From: Albitalea sp966211955 | Lineage (GTDB): Bacteria; Pseudomonadota; Gammaproteobacteria; Burkholderiales; Burkholderiaceae_C | Length of the DNA: 64,000 nt | Direction: 5' to 3' | NCBI GenBank assembly: GCA_966211955.1 | Contig: CBIHOF010000021.1 | Span: 40,093 to 104,092, forward strand | In this document: positions 38,300 to 47,054 of the stretch, piece by piece | Layout of the letters: each line of letters begins with the position of its first letter | Position numbering within the stretch: position 1 is the stretch's first letter | Position numbers and translations under genes: made by a program | Notes under the pieces: generated by a model | Told to the model about the DNA's origin: nothing | The model's database searches: none | What the model saw: only the letters and a program-made list of their open reading frames with translations

Positions 38300-39672
38300 G
38301 AGAGCGTCCTCCGCAGATGGTTGAGCAAGTCGAATCGGGTGATGAGGCCGTGGAAGCCGTTGGCATCGGCCACGATTGCAACCAGGCCCTTGTCGAGCAC
38401 CGCCTCGAGTTGCGCAAGGCTGGCGGTGGGTGCGATGGTTTCGGGCGCGTCGGTCATCGCAGTGCTCACGCTTGAGCGAAAGCGTGCTGCATCGGCATGA
38501 ACGCTCAAGAGCAGGTCGGATTCATCGATCACGCCGACGAGCTTCTTGCCATCGAGCACCGGCAGCTGCGACACATCGGCCGCGCGCATGCGGGCGAAGG
38601 CGGTGAGCAGCGTGTCGTCGGGGCCGACACTCACCACGCTGCCTTCTTCGAGCCGCCGCGCGATCACGTCGCGCAGGTCGCCATAGCGCTTGCGCGGCAG
38701 GAGGCCCTGGTCGAGCATCCACTGGTCGTTGTACATCTTCGAGAGATAGCGCGTGCCGGTATCGCACACGAAGCTCACGACGCGCTTGGGCGTCTTCTGC
38801 TCGCGGCAATAGCGCAATGCCGCGGCCAGAAGCGTGCCGGTGGACGAGCCGCCGAGGATGCCCTCGGCGCGCAGCAGTTCGCGCGCGGTGCCGAAGCTTT
38901 CTTCATCCGGGATCTCGTACGCCGCGCACACGCTGGACAGGTCGGCGATGGCGGGAATGAAATCCTCACCGATGCCTTCCACCGCCCACGAGCCTGCGTT
39001 GCCCACTTTGCCGCTGCGGGTGTACTCCGCGACGATCGAGCCCTTGGGATCGGCGAGCACGAAGCCCAGCTCCGGCTGCACCTTCTTGAAGTAGCGCGTG
39101 AGCCCGGTGATGGTGCCGGCCGAGCCCACGCCGCAGACGATGGCGTCCACGTCGTGGCCCATCTGCTGCCAGATCTCGGGGCCGGTGCTGGTCTCGTGCG
39201 CGAGCGGGTTGGCGGGGTTGTTGAACTGGTCGGCGAAGAAGGCGCCCGGAATGTCACGGGCGAGGCGCGCGGCCACGTCCTGGTAGTAGTCGGGGTGGCC
39301 CTTGCCCACGTCGGAGCGGGTAATGTGCACTTCGGCGCCCAGGGCTTTCAGGTGCAGCACCTTCTCGGTGGACATCTTGTCAGGCACGACCAGCACCACG
39401 CGGTAGCCCTTGGCGCGTGCCACGAGCGCGAGCCCGAGCCCCGTGTTGCCGGCGGTGGCTTCGACCACCGTGCCGCCGGGCTTCAGGCGGCCATCGCGCT
39501 CGGCGGTGTCCACCATCGACAGGCCGATGCGGTCCTTGATGCTGCCGCCGGGGTTCTGGTTCTCGAGCTTGAGAAACAGCGTGCAGCAACCGGTGTCCAG
39601 CCGCGTGACTTGCACGAGCGGCGTGTTGCCGATCTGGTCCAGCACTGCCGGACGCGAGGAGCTTGTGGTCAT
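38296..39672 (-). CDS. Cystathionine beta-synthase
   Basis: 458 residues. PLP-fold type II core: LENQNPGGSIKDRIGLSMVD with Lys46 as the PLP ligand, then VEATAGNTGLGLALVARAKG, then CGVGSAGTITGLTRYFKKV. A pair of CBS domains follows at about 330-458 (VVSVGPDDTLLTAFARMRAA, VGVIDESDLLL). The CBS pair distinguishes it from plain cysteine synthase. It condenses homocysteine and serine to cystathionine, and is coupled to the lyase downstream. The two form a reverse transsulfuration operon. The start MTTSSSRP is chosen for family length. Confidence 0.93.
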   Translation of the reverse strand: MTTSSSRPAVLDQIGNTPLVQVTRLDTGCCTLFLKLENQNPGGSIKDRIGLSMVDTAERDGRLKPGGTVVEATAGNTGLGLALVARAKGYRVVLVVPDKMSTEKVLHLKALGAEVHITRSDVGKGHPDYYQDVAARLARDIPGAFFADQFNNPANPLAHETSTGPEIWQQMGHDVDAIVCGVGSAGTITGLTRYFKKVQPELGFVLADPKGSIVAEYTRSGKVGNAGSWAVEGIGEDFIPAIADLSSVCAAYEIPDEESFGTARELLRAEGILGGSSTGTLLAAALRYCREQKTPKRVVSFVCDTGTRYLSKMYNDQWMLDQGLLPRKRYGDLRDVIARRLEEGSVVSVGPDDTLLTAFARMRAADVSQLPVLDGKKLVGVIDESDLLLSVHADAARFRSSVSTAMTDAPETIAPTASLAQLEAVLDKGLVAIVADANGFHGLITRFDLLNHLRRTLS

Positions 39673-39826
39673 GCCATCACCTTGTGGGGTCGGGGTAACG
39701 ATGGGCGCCGTGCGGGTCGCGCAGGCAGCGCCACTGCGAACGGGCATCGTAGCGCCGCGCCCACCGCGCTGCCACGCGGGTTGTTAGCAATGGCATCGCG
39801 ACGACATCCGCTGGAGCCGCACCGCT

Positions 39827-40708
39827 TCAGGCGATGGTGGGGATGAGCTTGGCGAGCACGGATGCCGCATAGGCGCGGTTGCCTTCGTCGCCGATGTCGG
39901 CGAGTGCGGCCTGCATGCGCGTGGTTTGCTGCCGGGCTGCCTCCGGCTGGCCTTGCGCGATGAGGGCGCGAGCCATGGCTTCTTGCGCGAAGAAGTGCTC
40001 GAAGGCGTCAGCGGAGTTGGCTTCGCAAATGGCGGCGCAGGCTTGCGCGTGCTCGGCCGCCTGCACGCCATGCCCGGCGGCAGCATGCGTGATCGCGAGC
40101 AGGTATTCGGCACGCTCGACGTTGAGCCAGGTGCCGGCCTCGGCCCAGGCGCCGCGCGCTTGCGTGGCGGCCTCGAGCATCAAGGCGTCGGCGTCTCGCG
40201 AGCGGCTGCCGTCGAGCAGCGCGCCAGCCACGTTGTTGTAGCTGGCGGCGAGCGCCTTGCCGGTGGCCGCGCGGTGCTCGGCATCGGCGTCGCGGGCAAT
40301 GCCCGCGGCCGCCTGCAGGAGGCGACGCGCCTGAGCAGATTCGCCCCGGGCAGCGAAGCCGCAGGCTGCGTCGCCATGGGCGCGCACGCGCACGGCGAAT
40401 GGAAGTGCGGAAGCGCCGGACGATTCGCCGCGCAGCAGCGCCATGGTGAGCCGTGCCTTGTCGATGGTCGCTTGCGCATCGGGCCGGCCGGCGGTGAGTG
40501 GCGCGATGCGGTCAAGCACCGACTGCATGGCCTGCGCATCGCCGCGATGCTCCAGGTGCAGGTGGGAGGCCAACTGCAGGAAATCGTTGAGCTTGGCCGG
40601 CGACTCGGCCAGCAGCGCCAGGCCTTCGTCCAGCCGCGCCACCACTGCGGGCAGGTCGGTCACGTGGTCGTTCCAGGCTTGTTCGATGAAACCGTCGATG
40701 CCGCTCAT
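39827..40708 (-). CDS. TPR-like helical repeat protein
   Basis: 293 residues, almost entirely alpha-helical with alanine-rich paired helices resembling degenerate TPRs (ARGESAQARRLLQAAAGIAR, AGHGVQAAEHAQACAAICEA, IAQGQPEAARQQTTRMQAAL). No signal peptide or catalytic motif. It lies 32 nt downstream of the thioredoxin gene on the same strand, so the two are likely co-expressed. The protein may be a scaffold or chaperone-type partner. No function known. Confidence 0.7.
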   Translation of the reverse strand: MSGIDGFIEQAWNDHVTDLPAVVARLDEGLALLAESPAKLNDFLQLASHLHLEHRGDAQAMQSVLDRIAPLTAGRPDAQATIDKARLTMALLRGESSGASALPFAVRVRAHGDAACGFAARGESAQARRLLQAAAGIARDADAEHRAATGKALAASYNNVAGALLDGSRSRDADALMLEAATQARGAWAEAGTWLNVERAEYLLAITHAAAGHGVQAAEHAQACAAICEANSADAFEHFFAQEAMARALIAQGQPEAARQQTTRMQAALADIGDEGNRAYAASVLAKLIPTIA

Positions 40709-40740
40709 GCGGACTCCTCCCGTTGGGCTTGCCGTGACGA

Positions 40741-41088
40741 TCAGATGGCCGCACGCACGCGCTGCGGCAACCCGGCGAGGCTCGGATCATTGACCGGCTT
40801 GAGGCCCCCGTCCAGCGCCGTCTGCACCAGCCGCGCAAGCGTCTGCGCATGCGGCGTGACGACGCCATAGAACAGCACCTCGTCGCCGCGCGCGATCAGG
40901 AGCGTCGGGAAGTTTTCCACGTCGAGCGCGCCCAGCACCTCGTCATGGTCTTCCACGTCCACCCACGCGAAGCTCGCTTGCTCCGAGAAAGCGCGCGACT
41001 GCTGGTCGAACAGCGGCTGGTATTCGCGACAGGTGCCGCACCATTGGGCGCACAGTCCGGCGACGAGAAGAGGGGTGGCCGAGGGCAT
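40741..41088 (-). CDS. Thioredoxin-family protein
   Basis: 115 residues. The redox motif WCGTC (Cys17 and Cys20) is in LLVAGLCAQWCGTCREYQPL. Next comes FAWVDVEDHDEVLGALDVEN, with cis-Pro in NFPTLLIARGDEVLFYGVVT. The active-site dipeptide GT differs from the GP of housekeeping thioredoxin. The start at 41088 gives a normal thioredoxin N-terminus; the frame continues upstream across a terminator-like hairpin, which argues against a longer protein. Probably cytoplasmic, paired with the following TPR gene. Confidence 0.88.
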   Translation of the reverse strand: MPSATPLLVAGLCAQWCGTCREYQPLFDQQSRAFSEQASFAWVDVEDHDEVLGALDVENFPTLLIARGDEVLFYGVVTPHAQTLARLVQTALDGGLKPVNDPSLAGLPQRVRAAI

Positions 41089-41128
41089 GGTTGGCAAGTG
41101 TGCATCAGCGCCGCAGCCCGCTGCTGGC

Positions 41129-41165
41129 CACGAAAAAACACCCCGGTCCGGCAGGGCCGTGACCG
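41129..41165 (-). terminator. Intrinsic terminator upstream of the thioredoxin gene
   Basis: Minus strand CACCTCGGTC and GACCGGGGTG form a 10-bp stem (one mismatch or wobble) closing on a GC-rich loop, followed by T6. It should end the creD-GMC oxidoreductase transcript before the thioredoxin gene. Confidence 0.75.
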
Positions 41166-41312
41166 AGGTGCGCAATCGCCTTGGAGGCGAGGCGGCGGAC
41201 GCGAACGAAGGATTGCGCCGGGCCGCTGGCATCGCGCTCATGAACTCGCTTGATCGCGGCATATGTGTTCCCCGCAGATCAAGCTGCGCAGGCGGCATGA
41301 AGGCACACTGAA

Positions 41313-42968
41313 TCAGCCCGCATCCTCGATGATCCAGCCCGCCGCGCGCTCGGCAATCATCAGCGTCGGCGAGTTGGTGTTGCCACTGGTGATCGTCGGC
41401 ATGACGCTCGCATCCACCACGCGCAGGCCGGCCACGCCATGCACCCTGAGCCGCGCATCGACGACGGCAAACGCATCGCTCGCCGGCCCCATCTTCGCCG
41501 TGCCTACCGGATGGAAGATCGTCGTGCCGATGTCACCCGCGAGCTTGGCGAGCTCTTCGTCGGTCTGGAACTGCACGCCCGGCTTCACTTCCTTGGGCGT
41601 GTACTTCTGCATCGCCGGCTGGGAGACGATGCGCCGCGTCACGCGCAGCGAATCGGCCGCCACGCGCCGGTCGTCCTCGGTGCTCAGGTAGTTGGCGCGG
41701 ATGCTGGGCGCTTCGTTCGGGTCTGAAGAGCGAATGCGCACCGCGCCGCGGCTCGTCGGGTTGAGGTTGCACACGCTCGCGGTGAAGGCATTGAACGGAT
41801 GCAGCGGTTCGCCGAAGGCATCGAGCGACAGCGGCTGCACGTGGTACTGGATGTTGGGGTGCTCGCGCGATTCGTCGCTGCGCGTGAAGGCGCCCAGCTG
41901 CGACGGCGCCATGCTCATCGGCCCGCTGCGCTTGACGACGTACTCCAACCCGATCAGCGCCTTGCCCCACCAGGAGTTGGCCATGGTGTTGAGCGTCTTC
42001 ACGCCGTCGACGCTGTAGACCGAGCGGATCTGCAAGTGGTCTTGCAGGTTCTCACCCACGCCGGGCAAGTCGTGCACGACCTCGACGCCGTGCTGCTTCA
42101 ACACCGCGCCCGGCCCGATGCCCGACAGCTGCAGCACCTGCGGCGTGCCCACCGCGCCGGTGCACAGGATCACTTCGCGCGTCGCCCGCGCACGATGCGG
42201 CTCGCCACCGCCGTGCGGCAGCACCTCCACGCCCACGGCCCGCAGGCCCGCATCCCCGCGCTCGGTCAGCACCTTCGACAGGTGCGCCCCCGTCCACACC
42301 TGCAGGTTGTCGCGGTCCAGCACCGGGTGCAGGAAGCCGCGCGTCGCATTCCAGCGCGTACCCATCTTCTGGTTCACCTGGAAGTAGCCGACACCCTCGT
42401 TGCTGCCGCGGTTGAAGTCCTCGCTGTGCGGGATGCCCGCCTCCTGGGCCGCCTGCGCGAAGGCATCGAGTACGTCCCAGCGCAGGCGCTGCCTCTCGAC
42501 GCGCCACTCCCCGCCCGCCTTCAAGCCCTTCGGGTCGTGGCCCGGGGCAGCGTGGAATTCATCTGCGCCCTTGTAGTAGTCCTCGTGCTTCAGGAAGGCG
42601 GGCAGGCATTCGCGCCAGCTCCAGCCGGGGTTGCCGAGCGCCCCCCAATGGTCGTAGTCGCGCGCCTGGCCGCGCATGTAGATCATCCCGTTGATGCTCG
42701 ACGAGCCGCCCAGCACCTTGCCGCGCGGATAGCGCAGGCGCCGGCCGTTCAGGCCCGGGTCTTCATCGGTGTAGTACAGCCAGTCGGTGCGCGGGTTGCC
42801 GATGCAATAGAGGTAGCCGACGGGGATGTGGATCCAGTGGTAGTCGTCCTTCCCGCCGGCCTCGATCAGCAGCACCCGCTTGGTCGGGTCGGCGCTCAGC
42901 CGGTTGGCGAGGAGACAGCCGGCGGTGCCTGCCCCGCAGATGATGTAGTCGTAGGTCGGCTCATTCAT
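41313..42968 (-). CDS. GMC-family FAD-dependent oxidoreductase (choline/alcohol dehydrogenase type)
   Basis: 551 residues. The FAD-binding Rossmann motif is YIICGAGTAGCLLANRLSAD. GMC signature 1 is RGKVLGGSSSINGMIYMRGQ. Signature 2 is in CTGAVGTPQVLQLSGIGPG, and the catalytic His region is TTIFHPVGTAKMG, ending TSGNTNSPTLMIAERAAGWI. It oxidises an alcohol, but whether choline or another is not evident; no betaine aldehyde dehydrogenase adjoins. The ATG overlaps the creD stop (ATGA), an unusual pairing. It ends upstream of a strong terminator. Confidence 0.92.
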   Translation of the reverse strand: MNEPTYDYIICGAGTAGCLLANRLSADPTKRVLLIEAGGKDDYHWIHIPVGYLYCIGNPRTDWLYYTDEDPGLNGRRLRYPRGKVLGGSSSINGMIYMRGQARDYDHWGALGNPGWSWRECLPAFLKHEDYYKGADEFHAAPGHDPKGLKAGGEWRVERQRLRWDVLDAFAQAAQEAGIPHSEDFNRGSNEGVGYFQVNQKMGTRWNATRGFLHPVLDRDNLQVWTGAHLSKVLTERGDAGLRAVGVEVLPHGGGEPHRARATREVILCTGAVGTPQVLQLSGIGPGAVLKQHGVEVVHDLPGVGENLQDHLQIRSVYSVDGVKTLNTMANSWWGKALIGLEYVVKRSGPMSMAPSQLGAFTRSDESREHPNIQYHVQPLSLDAFGEPLHPFNAFTASVCNLNPTSRGAVRIRSSDPNEAPSIRANYLSTEDDRRVAADSLRVTRRIVSQPAMQKYTPKEVKPGVQFQTDEELAKLAGDIGTTIFHPVGTAKMGPASDAFAVVDARLRVHGVAGLRVVDASVMPTITSGNTNSPTLMIAERAAGWIIEDAG

Positions 42969-44398
42969 GCGGCCGATTGTGGCGTGGCCGCCGGATTGAG
43001 CAATCGGTACCAGTCCACACGCCGCGTGAGCACCATGATTCCGGCGAGCACGACGAACAGCAGCACCGAGCCGATGACCAGCGCCGTCTGCTCCATCTGC
43101 AGCAGCACGTAGAGCGCGCCGTACAGCGCCCCGATGCCCGCGCCGAAGGCCACGCCACTCAGCCAGCCTTGCAGCAGGTAGTGGGCGTAGAAGGTGAGCA
43201 GCAACACGCAGGCCGATGCGGCAATCGCATACGACAGGTCGAAGCGCAGATGCTCCGACAGGCTCAGGAGCAGGAGGAAGAAGATGCTGATCGCCGAGCC
43301 CACGAGCAGGTACTGGATCGGGTGCACACGCAAGCGGCGCAGCACCTCGACCATGCCCACCGCAAGGAAGGTCAGGCCGATGAAGAGCATGCCGTACTTG
43401 ATGGCGCGGTCGCTCAGCGAGTACGGATTGACCGGGTCGATGAAGGCGACGCTGAAGGTGTCCATGCAGCCGTTCGCATCGGTCTTCGCGGGGCTGGCGA
43501 TCACATCGCGATAGCTCGCGGCCGCATCGTCGCCGCTGACGACATCGCCCGGCGCGGGAACACACAGCGCGACGCGCCGGCCGAAGTCCGCGGCGGCGGT
43601 GGTCGCGAGTGAGGACAGCTGCCAGGTCGCATCGAATCCGTTTGCGCGCACTTCACGCGTCACCGGCAGGAAGCGTCCGCCGAAGGAGGGGTGGGGCCAG
43701 TTCGACGACAGCGTCACGCGGGTGTCGTCGGCTGCCGGCGCGATGGCCAGCTGCGCGGTGCCGGAGAGTTCGAGCGTCACTTCGATGGCGATCGGTGCAT
43801 CGAGATCCGCCGGCGTCCGCGCCATGCGTGCGTTGAAGCCTCGCGGATAGTTGGGGTGGCCCGTGCCGGCGGCCACCGGCAGCGTGTCTCCGTTGACCTT
43901 GACCACCGCCTGCCGGATGCCGCGCGCGTCGCTCACCGCCACCATCACCGTCGGTGCGGCGCAGCTCAGGCGGGAGTCCGCATGCTCTGCCTGCGGCTTC
44001 AATGCGCCGAGCGTTCGCCACTGCGCCGACAACTTGGCCTGGCTCGCATAGGTGTTCACCTTGAAGAGGCCACGGTAGCGCGGCTCCATCGCCGCGCTGG
44101 CCTTCACCGCGAGCTGCGACGGCGTGCTCGTCAGCAGGAACTCGCGCCTCTCGTTCACCGTCTTGCGGTCTTTGCCTTCGCCGACCGACGAACTCCATTC
44201 CTCGATGCAAGTCGTGAGCAGCGCCGGCCCGAGCACCGCCTGCCGCCCGGCCTGGCTTTGCTCGACACTCGCCACTGCCTCGTGGAAACGCCCCTGGCGC
44301 TCGTCGGCGAGGTGGTTGATCTGGCCGAGCGCCAGCATGAGCAAGACGACGATGACCGCGATCGCGGCCACCTTGGCGAACAAGGCATTGGTTTTCAT
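42965..44398 (-). CDS. creD: Inner membrane protein CreD
   Basis: 477 residues. N-terminal TM is at about 8-28 (VAAIAVIVVLLMLALGQINH), followed by a large periplasmic domain (RRGFLLTSTPSQ-like residues, DTRVTLSSNWPHPSFGGRFL). The C-terminus has about five TM segments, containing GMLFIGLTFLAVGMVEVLRR and HPIQYLLVGSAISIFFLLLL, the hallmark CreD block. In enterics CreD is the main output of the CreBC two-component system and affects envelope integrity. No creBC genes adjoin here. Its stop overlaps the GMC oxidoreductase start. Confidence 0.92.
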   Translation of the reverse strand: MKTNALFAKVAAIAVIVVLLMLALGQINHLADERQGRFHEAVASVEQSQAGRQAVLGPALLTTCIEEWSSSVGEGKDRKTVNERREFLLTSTPSQLAVKASAAMEPRYRGLFKVNTYASQAKLSAQWRTLGALKPQAEHADSRLSCAAPTVMVAVSDARGIRQAVVKVNGDTLPVAAGTGHPNYPRGFNARMARTPADLDAPIAIEVTLELSGTAQLAIAPAADDTRVTLSSNWPHPSFGGRFLPVTREVRANGFDATWQLSSLATTAAADFGRRVALCVPAPGDVVSGDDAAASYRDVIASPAKTDANGCMDTFSVAFIDPVNPYSLSDRAIKYGMLFIGLTFLAVGMVEVLRRLRVHPIQYLLVGSAISIFFLLLLSLSEHLRFDLSYAIAASACVLLLTFYAHYLLQGWLSGVAFGAGIGALYGALYVLLQMEQTALVIGSVLLFVVLAGIMVLTRRVDWYRLLNPAATPQSAA

Positions 44399-44529
44399 CG
44401 GACTCTCCGCTTTGAGAAGCTGCGGACTGTCGGCGCGCCCGATGAAGGGGGCATGAAGTCTTCGTGAAGTCGGCCGGGCTGATCGACCGCAGACCGTGCG
44501 ACAAAACCGGCCATTGCTCGCGTCCGTTC

Positions 44530-44546
44530 TTGCCAAAAATTGGCAA
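44530..44546. promoter_or_regulatory. Perfect palindrome, likely parDE operator
   Basis: TTGCCAA-AAA-TTGGCAA, a perfect 7-bp inverted repeat with a 3-bp centre, 49 nt before the parD ATG. Type II antitoxins with ribbon-helix-helix folds bind such palindromes to repress their own operon. Confidence 0.7.
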
Positions 44547-44595
44547 AATATGCGCATCCTCGATTTTGCGTTGCCACCTGCGTTGGAGTTTGCAC

Positions 44596-44847
44596 ATGGG
44601 CACCATGAACATTTCCCTTCCCGATTCACTGCGCGAATTCGTCGACCAGCAGGTCCAGCGCGCCGGCTACGGAACGTCCAGTGAATACGTGCGCGACCTG
44701 ATTCGACGCGACCAGGAGCGTGAGCGGCTGCGGGGGCTCCTGCTGATGGGCGCGGCATCCAGGCCCGTCGGCAACGCTGACGAGGACTACTTCTCCAGCC
44801 TGCGCGATCGCGTCAAGAAGGGCACCAAGCCGCCAAAGAAGAAATGA
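44596..44847 (+). CDS. parD: ParD-type antitoxin (ribbon-helix-helix)
   Basis: 83 residues. The N-terminus MNISLPDSLREFVDQQVQRA is the ribbon-helix-helix domain of the ParD/CC2985 family. TSSEYVRDLIRRDQERERLR completes the DNA-binding dimer unit, and the C-terminal tail (EDYFSSLRDRVKKG) is the toxin-binding part. GGAG 7 nt upstream supports ATG 44596 (MGTMNI). The ATGA overlap with the toxin gene sets the usual coupling. Autoregulation through the palindrome at 44530-44546 is inferred. Confidence 0.92.
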   Translation: MGTMNISLPDSLREFVDQQVQRAGYGTSSEYVRDLIRRDQERERLRGLLLMGAASRPVGNADEDYFSSLRDRVKKGTKPPKKK

Positions 44848-45185
44848 GTTCCAGATTCAAGCGCCTCGTCCGTCTTGAGCTGGCGGACCACGACGTATCG
44901 TCCGCACTGGATCACTACCTTGAGCAAGCACCGGAGCTTGCCGACAAGTTCATCGATGCGCTGGAAGATGCCTTGCGCCACATCCAGCGCGCACCGGCCA
45001 CCGGCTCGCCGCGCTATGGACATGAACTGAACCTGCCGGGACTGCGGTTCTGGGTGTGCCGGCGATTCCCATACCTCATCTTCTACATGGAGCACGCCGA
45101 TCACATCGACACTTGGCGCGTGTTGCATGCGCACCGCGACATGCCCTCATGGCTGGCGGAACCCGGCGTCGACGAGCCGCACTGA
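44844..45185 (+). CDS. parE: ParE/RelE-superfamily toxin
   Basis: 113 residues. The ParE fold pattern is visible: LVRLELADHDVSSALDHYLE, QAPELADKFIDALEDALRHI, then SPRYGHELNLPGLRFWVCRR and FPYLIFYMEHADHIDTWRVL, ending in HAHRDMPSWL. ParE toxins inhibit DNA gyrase, while RelE relatives cleave mRNA. The ParD partner and the C-terminal 'R...FPYLIFY...H.RD.P' pattern favour ParE. Encoded directly after and overlapping the antitoxin. Confidence 0.92.
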   Translation: MSSRFKRLVRLELADHDVSSALDHYLEQAPELADKFIDALEDALRHIQRAPATGSPRYGHELNLPGLRFWVCRRFPYLIFYMEHADHIDTWRVLHAHRDMPSWLAEPGVDEPH

Positions 45186-45205
45186 AGATCGTTTCGCGTG
45201 GCCGC

Positions 45206-45565
45206 TCAAGCCTGCCAGACGCCATACCCCTGTTCCCGCAGCCCGATCGCGAGTTCCACTTCCATGTCGCGCGCGCCGTCGTAGGGCATGGGGTTGTAGA
45301 CCTCGTAGAGCTTGGGCAGCAGGCGCAGGCCGTAGTCCTTGGCGAAGCGGTTGGACTGGATGCCGGCCTTGTGCTTGTCGAAGCGGACGTCGGGGTCGAG
45401 GCCCGTCATGCCAACGTAGACGAAGGGCTTGCCGAGGATGTGGCCGGGGTTGGCGCGGCGAAAGCTGGGCTCGTTCCAGACCGCGTCGGCCAGCTCGATC
45501 ACGTAGACGCTGTAGTGGTGCTTGGCGCGGCGTGGCATGTGGGGGGTCGAGTCGAGGGGCGTCAC
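45206..45565 (-). CDS. GIY-YIG nuclease-like small protein
   Basis: 119 residues from a GTG with AGGA upstream. HHYSVYVIELADAVWNEPSF and GKPFVYVGMTGLDPDVRFDK place 'VYVIEL' and 'VYVGMTG' where the GIY and YIG strands belong. A late glutamate (RDMEVELAIGLREQGYGVWQ) sits near the usual catalytic position. It would be a minimal, divergent member; nuclease activity is not assured. No mobile element or restriction gene adjoins. Confidence 0.6.
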   Translation of the reverse strand: MTPLDSTPHMPRRAKHHYSVYVIELADAVWNEPSFRRANPGHILGKPFVYVGMTGLDPDVRFDKHKAGIQSNRFAKDYGLRLLPKLYEVYNPMPYDGARDMEVELAIGLREQGYGVWQA

Positions 45566-45593
45566 TGGATCCTGCGTCAGCGACCCGAGAGTC

Positions 45594-45962
45594 TCACGCC
45601 TTGTCCGGCCAGATCTCGCGCTGCAGCTTCTTCGTGAGCTTGCCGAACACCAGCTCGTGCGAGCGCGACACCAGCGCCTTCAGGTCAGCCAGGGGCAAGG
45701 CCTTCGGGTCGGACAGCCTCACCCACTTCACGCGGGCGAGATAGGGCGCGGCCTCGAAGCCGGGCAGGTCGCTGATTTCGAGAAAGCGGTGGTCGTCGAC
45801 CTTGAAGGAACAGCCCGTCCAGCTGCCGGGCTCGGGGCCGCCGACCAGGAACATCTTGCCGCCCACACTGGCCACCCAATCCGCGCCCCACTTGATGTCG
45901 ACGGTGGCGCCGGGGAGCGAGGCGGCGTGTTTCTTGAGCACGGCGTAGCTCACGGCTTCCAC
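45594..45962 (-). CDS. MmcQ/YjbR family protein
   Basis: 122 residues starting at a GTG. The domain begins SYAVLKKHAASLPGATVDIK and continues FLVGGPEPGSWTGCSFKVDD, LEISDLPGFEAAPYLARVKW and LVSRSHELVFGKLTKKLQRE. This is the DNA-binding-like MmcQ/YjbR fold. No defined function. It overlaps the end of the nitronate monooxygenase gene by 13 nt and is probably co-transcribed with it. Confidence 0.85.
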   Translation of the reverse strand: MEAVSYAVLKKHAASLPGATVDIKWGADWVASVGGKMFLVGGPEPGSWTGCSFKVDDHRFLEISDLPGFEAAPYLARVKWVRLSDPKALPLADLKALVSRSHELVFGKLTKKLQREIWPDKA

Positions 45963-46990
45963 CCTTGCGCGAGCCGTTGCACGATGGCGGCCGCACCTTC
46001 ACGCCGCGCCAGCGCAACGGCCTGGCCCGCCCACAACGACAGGAACTCGGCGCGCCCGGCCTTGCCGGCGGCTTGCCGCAGGGGTCGGGTCAACGCGTTG
46101 GGAATGGGAAAGTCGGGCAGGTCGGCGCCGGCGTATTCGCGCATGAAGCGGTTCTCGAGTCCGCGCGCCCAACGGCCGCTGAAGGCGCGCGTCATCACGG
46201 TCTCGTGGTCAGCCCCTTTCTGCAAAGCCTCGCGATAGGCGGACGAGATCGGGCATTCGTCGGCCAGCAAGAAGGCGGTTCCCGCGGCCGCAGCGCTTGC
46301 GCCCAGTGCCTGGGCCGCCGCCACGCCGCGTGCATCGGCGATGCCTCCGGCGGCGATGACCGGCACCTTCACCGCATCGACCACCTGTGGCACGAGAGCA
46401 ATGGTGCCCACCAGCCCTTCATCGCGCGAGCCCATGAAGGTGCCGCGGTGCGCGCCGGCCTCCGCACCTTGCGCCACGATGCCGTCCACACCGAGCTCGG
46501 CCAGGTGCACGGCTTCGCGCACCTGCGTGGCCGTGCCCCAGGCCTTGGTGCCGCGCGATTGGAGTGCGGCGATGCGGTCGCGGCCAAGATCGCCGAAGGT
46601 GAAGCTGAACACCGCCGGGGCATCCTCGAGCACGACCTGGAATTGCGCCTCGAAGTCCTCCTCGAACTGCGTCGGCATTTGGGGCGCGGGCATGCCAAGC
46701 TCGGCGTGATAGCACGCCAGCTGCTCCATGAAGACAGCCTCGCGCCCTGCATCGCGCTTCCACACCTGCGGGCAGAACAGGTTCACGCCGAAGGGCTTGT
46801 CGGTGAGCGAGCGGATCTGCGCGAGCACTTCGCCAATGCGCGCAGGCGTCATGTACGCCGCGCCCAGGATGCCCAGCCCACCCGCATTGCTCACCGCCGC
46901 CACCAGTGCCGCGCTGGACGACTCCCCGCCCAGCGGCGCGAGCACGATGGGATGTGATATGCCAAGTTGCCGCGTCAGGTCATTCAACAT
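45950..46990 (-). CDS. Nitronate monooxygenase (2-nitropropane dioxygenase-like)
   Basis: 346 residues, FMN-dependent TIM barrel. The N-terminus is LGISHPIVLAPLGGESSSAA. FGVNLFCPQVWKRDAGREAV and the FMN-phosphate site VDGIVAQGAEAGAHRGTFMG are present, then VIAAGGIADARGVAAAQALG and a FMREYAG tail region. The family oxidises alkyl nitronates such as propionate 3-nitronate to protect central metabolism. The start MLNDLTRQLG is chosen for the conserved N-terminus. It lies downstream of marC, separated by intergenic repeat copy C. Confidence 0.92.
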   Translation of the reverse strand: MLNDLTRQLGISHPIVLAPLGGESSSAALVAAVSNAGGLGILGAAYMTPARIGEVLAQIRSLTDKPFGVNLFCPQVWKRDAGREAVFMEQLACYHAELGMPAPQMPTQFEEDFEAQFQVVLEDAPAVFSFTFGDLGRDRIAALQSRGTKAWGTATQVREAVHLAELGVDGIVAQGAEAGAHRGTFMGSRDEGLVGTIALVPQVVDAVKVPVIAAGGIADARGVAAAQALGASAAAAGTAFLLADECPISSAYREALQKGADHETVMTRAFSGRWARGLENRFMREYAGADLPDFPIPNALTRPLRQAAGKAGRAEFLSLWAGQAVALARREGAAAIVQRLAQGWKP

Positions 46991-47054
46991 GTCATGAACT
47001 CCAATTACGCGTCCCGCCCCGCGACGCGTGAAACGCAAGCCCATCAAGCAGGCA

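Noticed and set aside
40741..41298. 185-residue thioredoxin with a long N-terminal extension
   Set aside because: The extension runs through a terminator-like hairpin with a T6 tail and is rich in Arg/Pro/Ser; the ATG at 41088 gives a normal thioredoxin.
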